From Burhinus oedicnemus (Eukaryota > Chordata > Aves > Charadriiformes > Burhinidae): DNA of 64,000 nucleotides. Of this stretch, positions 58,901-64,000 are shown piece by piece. A model generated the notes under the pieces. The model searched no databases, was not told the origin of the DNA, and saw nothing but the letters and a program-made list of their open reading frames with translations. The stretch's first letter is position 1, and every line of letters starts with the position of its first letter. Position numbers and translations under genes: made by a program. The stretch covers positions 953,820 to 1,017,819 of the forward strand of contig VFFE01007667.1 of assembly GCA_008921705.1 (NCBI GenBank), written 5' to 3'.

Positions 58901-61900
58901 TTATTCTTTATGCAATGCCAATGTCTCTCTGGTGACTTTGCCTCCTTCAGGCTATGGACCTTCTTTTTAGGACATCTCCAAGCCCTAGCTGAACAGCAGA
59001 GAAACATTCAGCATGTCCTTCTGTTTCATTTCCAGTGTGGCTGTCAGAGGCTTACCTGGTACAGCTCACCTCCTGGTCCTGGGGAGCCAGCTCAGCTCCC
59101 TCCTCCTCCTCACTGTCCTTTATCTGCCATCGTCCCGCTCTGCACGGCCCAGGCGCCGTGCTGTCCCACCACCAAGCAGGGAGGTCTCCAGTCCCACAGC
59201 TCCAACCTGTGTGGAGAAGGTTGCTCTCTTCCCTGTGTCTCCCAGGGACCACAGACTAACCCGGCACAGCTCACCCAAGGCAAGAAGCCTGCACCCCCGC
59301 GCTCCCGCTCATTACCCCAAGCTGCAAGCACCAACTTGCAAAATCTCCCTTGTGCATGTGACTTTTCCCCTGGGCTGGTTTCAGAAACGTGGTTTTAACC
59401 CTCTAGAGTTCCTCAAAAGTGCTTCCCCACCAGGCGCAGCCATGGGAGAAGATCCCGCCGCAGGAGTTATCCTCACCTTTTGCAGGGTGGGGGTGCAGAG
59501 CTGGGGCTGGACCCTAAAGGTTGCAAAGAGCAGCCCAGACAGAAGGCCGTCCTCCTCCTCCTCCTCCTCCTCGTCCTCGATCAGCTGGGCAGCTCTCCCA
59601 GAGTACAAATCCCAAGGTTGCGTCAGATTAGTTGTCATGAATGTACTAGTGAAAGCCAAGCATCGACGACAGGGCTGGAGAAATCAGAAGAGGTGAATGA
59701 AGATCTCAAGGCTAAGAACAGGTCACTGTATATTTAGCAAAAAGTCATGTTGAAGCACAGAGAAACAGGGATAACGTACAAGGGAGGAACCATAACCCTC
59801 CTCAAAACAGGAGGTTGCACTGATAGGGAGGGCGGGTGCGAGTTTCCTCTCCAGCTGCCCTACTCCGCAGAAAAGCAATGGGCTCGGACACACGGTCAGA
59901 GAGACCCCCCAGAACGGCTTCACAGGCCAGGGACGTCATTCGCTTTCATGCAAAGTGATGACACCAAGAGGGATCACAGGAGAGAAGACTCCTTTGCCAG
60001 GGAATCACGGTTTCACAGCTCACCAAAAGCTAGAGGATCCATAGAGGCTAGGAACAGAGCGAATCAAGTATCTGAGTGACTGCTTGTCTCAGTGAATAGT
60101 TTTAAAAGAAAAAAAAAACAAAAAACTTCATCGCAGTTCCTGTGTACACTTCCTGGAGAAAATGCCGTTCTTCTCTTGGAGGGATGAATTTCTGCAACCC
60201 TGCTTGCTCCGGACATTGCTGAGCAATGCGTTCACTACACCACGTGGCTGCACGGGGAGCAGAACTGACTCCAAAACCGCTTACCCACATGGGATCTTGT
60301 TACACTGGAAACTGGCAACTCGCATAGTAGCATCATCCAGGTATTGAGAAAAATCAGATAACTCCTTCTTACTGTTGTCATTAGCTCAAGGCCCAGCTCA
60401 AATGCCCACCCAAGATAGGGCCACGCAAAGCTTGAGGTTCTTTTGCAGACGCTCCTCATCAGAAGCTTTGGCTTCGTTTCCTCCCCTTCTCGCCCACGCA
60501 AGGATCCTGACAGAGGGAGAATGTGACGGCCAAAGTGCTTAGAAAGAGCACTGTCAGCTCACTGCACAAAAATGCCCGAGGCAAAACTCTGTGGGGGCAA
60601 TAAACTTGAGAGCAACACTCGTAATTACCTGCAGCGTGTACACCGCACGCCTCTCCTTTAGCAAGACGTGCAGGTATGGGCCGATCTCGGCATCAACGCC
60701 TCATGCCATCAGCACACGCAGAAAAACCCTGCTCGTTTGGGAGGGGTGGGGGAAAGAAGAAAAGCTAATTCCAAATTCCAAAGCAATCCCAGTTCTGCTG
60801 CTCCAAAGTGGCAAAAAAGGTTACACGCTATTAAATCTTCAGAAACTTTTAGACTGACAGGCTTTCTCTCTGAAGGTTTTCAAAGCATCTGGCTCACACC
60901 TATCTAAGGAACCGAGGGGAAAGCTCCACAGCAACTTAAACCAACCTAAACATAAGGCAAGGTTTTCCACTCGTTTTCCTGAGATAGTTTTCCATCCAGC
61001 CACCTCCCTGAACCTGCAGCTCTGGCTCAAAGGAGATGATGGATCTGCAGGTCGGGTTGTAAGGAGTCAAGGTGTCCCAGCCCAACTCCTCCTGACTCCA
61101 GCAGTCATCAAACCACACGCTCAGAAACCTTTGGCAGGTGTTAGTTTTCTGATCATCTTATTTGGGGCACAATTCTGATGTTTTTGTTAGGCAGGCAAGA
61201 TTCTATCAGGTATTTTCTCAATCCAAGCAGGTATCCTGTAGCCACAGGCCCCACAGAATAGTCTATAAAATATTCAGTGATTAACGTATTCCAATAGACA
61301 ATACATTTTAGATTCCAGCTGGACAATAAGCTGCTATTGTGTTTGCACCTATGCCTTTATATCTGGGCTTCCGAAATGCAAAGGTGTGCCAGTAACATTC
61401 CTGCCTCACCTATTAATGGCCCTACCATAACTTTAGCATTAGAAATTTAACCCTCTTAAAACCAGCACAGAGAATGGTAATTAACAGCAAATACAAAGTC
61501 AATCAGTAAACCAGAAAGAAATTTGGAGAGAGGCAAAGGCTCACAAGAAATAAGGAACTATTTGACTGTAAGACAGAAAGAGGACACTGGCAGGATCCCA
61601 ACGCAGACTGGAGGTGCTTCTGTTTTGTGGAGCTCAGCTGACACCCTCTGAAACTGGCCCGATTTAAAAATCAAGGTCTTCCAAAAACTGAAATAAGAAT
61701 GAATGCAATGAAAGTGAATGAAAATGCGGACTTCTCTGCTCCAGGAAGTATCGTGTCAGCTGTATGTTCAGCTTGTGGTGGCTGGCAGGGGATTTGAGGA
61801 TTTGTTTTGTACAAATCAGAGTTCAGGCAGCTTGAGGTTCATCTTGAGCTTCACTCACTGGTGTCTATGAAGAAGCAAGCTCCGAGTTAACAGAAACCCA

Positions 61901-62561
61901 TGGCAAAGCTATTTGCAAAGTCTCCCTCTCTCGCTTCACTTGCTCTTTGCCTGTTTTCTGTTTCCTAGTCTTACCTCTCTGATAATTACATGATGAGCTC
62001 CCACCACAGCTTTCTCACGAAGCGACACTTTCACCCCACCACCAAATGAGACCTCACCTTTCCAACATGATGAAACCAGCCGCCAGGGCCAGCAGTTATT
62101 AGGGGACAAAACCCAACAGCACAACCCCAGGACATGGGGACAGCAGGATTCCTGCTGGAGCCTCCACAGCCATCCGCCCCGCAGCCCCTCAACCTTCCTG
62201 GTAAAAAGCAGTTAAAAACTAAATCTTTCCCATTTCAAATTAAGCTGATTACTTCTTCTAGCCTCAGTTAACCCACTGAAAAATCAAACATCTCTCCTCT
62301 TCGAAACAACCTCTAATTTACTTCAAGACTTCTCCATTCTGTAATGGAGACTCCAGATGAAATAAACCCTTACCTCCCCATCATCATCACTCTGAGCCAC
62401 ATTTGCCAAACCTCCCCGGGCCCTTCGATGCTCTAGTCAAAGAACAATTTGTTTTCACCTCTTTCCAAGCTCAGCATCCGAACCAGACACAGAGATCTCA
62501 CCACATTCATGAGCAGAACAACTTTCTTTCTCACCTCCATCAGACATGGGACACTTGTATC
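55920..62561. other. Upstream side of TMEM268; no exon identified
   Basis: At least one TMEM268 5' noncoding exon should lie to the right of 55920, but noncoding exons cannot be picked by eye and no clear CpG-island promoter is visible. ORFs at 59.0-59.7 kb run on both strands across a CTC-repeat and look non-genic. No ATP6V1G1 exon was found. Confidence 0.5.
59550..59579. repeat. CTC/GAG trinucleotide repeat
   Basis: About eight to ten CTC units occur with one interruption. They read as poly-Ser on the plus strand and poly-Glu on the minus strand. Repeats of this kind lengthen ORFs in both directions without implying a gene. Confidence 0.85.
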
Positions 62562-63060
62562 AATCATAGAATCCTTTAGGTTGGAAAAGACCTTTAAAAT
62601 CATCTAGTCCAACCATTGACCCTACTCTACCAGGTCCCCCACTAGACTATGTCTCCAAGCACCACATCTACACGACTTTTAAACACATCTAGGGATGGTG
62701 ACTCAACCACCTCCCTGGGCAGCCTGTTCCAATGGTTGATAACTCTTTCCGTGAAAAATTTTTCCTCGTGTCCAGCCTAAACCTCCCCTGGCGCAATTTG
62801 AACCCATTTCCTCTTGTCCTATCACTAGTTCCTTGGGAGAAGAGACCAGCTCCCATCTCACTACAACCTCCTTTCAGGGAGCTGTAGAGAGCAATAAGGT
62901 CTCCCCTCAGCCTTCTCTTCTCCAGACTAAACAATCCTAATTCCCTCAGCTGCTCCTCATAAGACATGTTCTCCAGACCCCTCACCAGCTTCGTTGCCCT
63001 TCTCTGGACACGCTCCAGCACCTCAATGTCCGTCCTATACTGTGGTGCCCAAAACTGAAA
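62562..63060 (-). mobile_element. Old CR1 LINE copy, 3' part
   Basis: The tail start (AATCATAGAATCCTTTAGGT) is followed by a diverged CR1 3' region (GGGATGGTGACTCAACCACC, CTGGGCAGCCTGTTCCAATG). The minus strand keeps [20 protein letters not shown] and then [19 protein letters not shown], in one frame until a shift near 62770. The sequence type differs from the younger copies in the window. Confidence 0.93.
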
Positions 63061-63214
63061 TATGCTGTACAGTGGTGACTTCATTTCATTTCAAAACCAA
63101 AACATTTGCTGATTCTGGGGGAGTTCACCCTCAGTTTCACAGTTTCTGCAGTGCTGTACAGGTGGTTATTGGTTGCTTGGGTTTTGTGTATTTGATTTCA
63201 CCTTTCTTAGTTTG

Positions 63215-63445
63215 GCGTTACACTCCTCTTTGGGGAGTCTCATGCTATTGGTTTCAGATCATTTCTCCTATTTATCAAGATCCTTTTGAATTGTAATTCA
63301 GTCCTCTGTACTGTTTGTATCTCTTCGCAGCTTGGTGCCCTGGACATAGATCATAACCATACTCCCTATTCCATCGTGCTGCATTAATGAATTTATTACA
63401 CGGAACCTGATTCCAGGAAAAAAAAAAAATCAAAAAAAAAAAAAT
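63215..63445 (-). mobile_element. Old CR1/L3-type LINE fragment, probably same element as 62562-63060
   Basis: TTTCAGATCATTTCTCCTAT, TTATCAAGATCCTTTTGAAT, GCAGCTTGGTGCCCTGGACA and CATTAATGAATTTATTACAC follow, in order, the reverse complement of the CR1 ORF2 region just upstream of the part seen at 62562-63060. The orientation and order fit a single insertion with 150 bases of poorly alignable sequence between. It ends in A-rich sequence near 63418-63444. Confidence 0.65.
63418..63444 (+). repeat. Interrupted poly(A) tract
   Basis: Twelve A, a TC, then thirteen A. A simple repeat inside or at the edge of the old CR1 copy. Confidence 0.85.
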
Positions 63446-64000
63446 CTGTGCTTCCAAGACTGACAGTAACCACCGATATCTCCTGTCCTGGGGGATAACC
63501 TCATCCTCTATCATGTTCTTAACATCATTTCTGAGATCACTCTTCACTACTTCAAGTCCCACTGCTTTAAATACGAAGATGTATTCTCATTAGTCTGCTT
63601 TTTCCTATTCTGACTGCCAAGACCGTATTTTCTCTATGTATTTATTACATGTTTTGGTACAATTTTTTGCAGTGTTTGAAAGGCTGATAACACATCACTG
63701 TTATCCCTGCTTTATTTGCAGTGGTCTGCATGCAGTTGCAGTTTCTCCCTCCATAAGTCTTGTTTGTGGCCAAGCACGCTGCAGCGCTGAGCAGCAGTCA
63801 ACACAGGCAGATCTCATTTTCTTTTGATGAAACTGCATTTTCAGTGGATAACTGTTCCATATTCTTTTTTTTTTTTATTTTCCTCCAGTGAGCCTTAATT
63901 AGGAGAACAAAGTAGTTGAAAGCCTTGTTTTGCCCTTCCCGTCTTTTCCTGCACACAAAGTCTTCTTTCACGGACTCTGGGTTGGTTTTTTTTTTTTTTT
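63446..64000. other. No gene recognised; ends in a T run
   Basis: AT-rich sequence without a recognisable element, with T runs near 63867 and at 63986-64000. The last run is cut by the window edge. Confidence 0.5.

Noticed and set aside
59381..59659. Minus-strand acidic ORF with a donor-like GTGAGG near 59478, possible upstream exon
   Set aside because: The acidic run is just the GAG repeat. No credible acceptor or matching protein family was seen.
59013..59696. Longest ATG-initiated ORF in the window (227 codons, plus strand)
   Set aside because: It spans a CTC repeat read as poly-Ser, has no domain, and the opposite strand is also open with poly-Glu over the same repeat. This is typical of GC-rich simple sequence.
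56000..64000. ATP6V1G1, expected upstream neighbour of TMEM268
   Set aside because: Neither its N-terminal coiled-coil block nor its C-terminal block was found on the minus strand; it probably lies beyond the right edge.
1..64000. CRISPR arrays, bacterial operons, phage or insertion-sequence content
   Set aside because: No regularly spaced repeats, no ribosome-binding-site-led gene trains; the repeat content and introns are those of a bird genome.

Overview
The window looks like one locus from a bird chromosome. The main evidence is repeat content. There are eight clear copies of CR1, the dominant avian LINE, most ending in the short direct repeat typical of CR1 tails (ATTCTATG-like), plus a few much older relics. 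There is no operon-like packing, and the single convincing gene is split into small exons with GT/AG introns. The species cannot be fixed from this sequence.

The gene is on the minus strand at 47682..55912. I reconstructed eight coding exons with matching phases. They encode a 321-residue protein that I recognise as TMEM268 (C9orf91 in human), a two-pass membrane protein of poorly known function. All splice sites are canonical, the frame is open throughout, and the residue blocks match the human protein in order. The first coding exon begins with a clean splice acceptor, so at least one 5' noncoding exon and the promoter lie further right, possibly beyond the window. A polyadenylation signal sits 24 bases after the stop codon.

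Layout from left to right: 1-2.75 kb holds what may be the 3' end of an unrecognised minus-strand transcript (terminal exon 2747..2852, AATAAA at 1308..1313). From 2.9 to 47.6 kb is a large stretch without a recognisable gene, carrying CR1 copies at 7.9, 22.5, 23.5, 28.0, 35.1, 41.4 and 44.5 kb, a MIR-like relic at 32.1 kb and a few weak exon-like signals. TMEM268 fills 47.7-55.9 kb. From 55.9 to 62.5 kb I see no exon I can name. An old CR1 copy fills much of 62.6-63.45 kb.

As I recall, TMEM268 in human lies between ATP6V1G1 (upstream) and TNFSF15, TNFSF8 and TNC (downstream). In this orientation ATP6V1G1 would lie to the right and TNFSF15 to the left. I looked for exons of ATP6V1G1, TNFSF15 and TNFSF8 and found none, so they are probably outside the window. 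I found no CRISPR array, bacterial operon, insertion sequence or clearly novel system. The most useful leads are the unrecognised terminal exon near 2.8 kb, a hydrophobic exon-like segment near 21.5 kb, and the very short 3' UTR of TMEM268.
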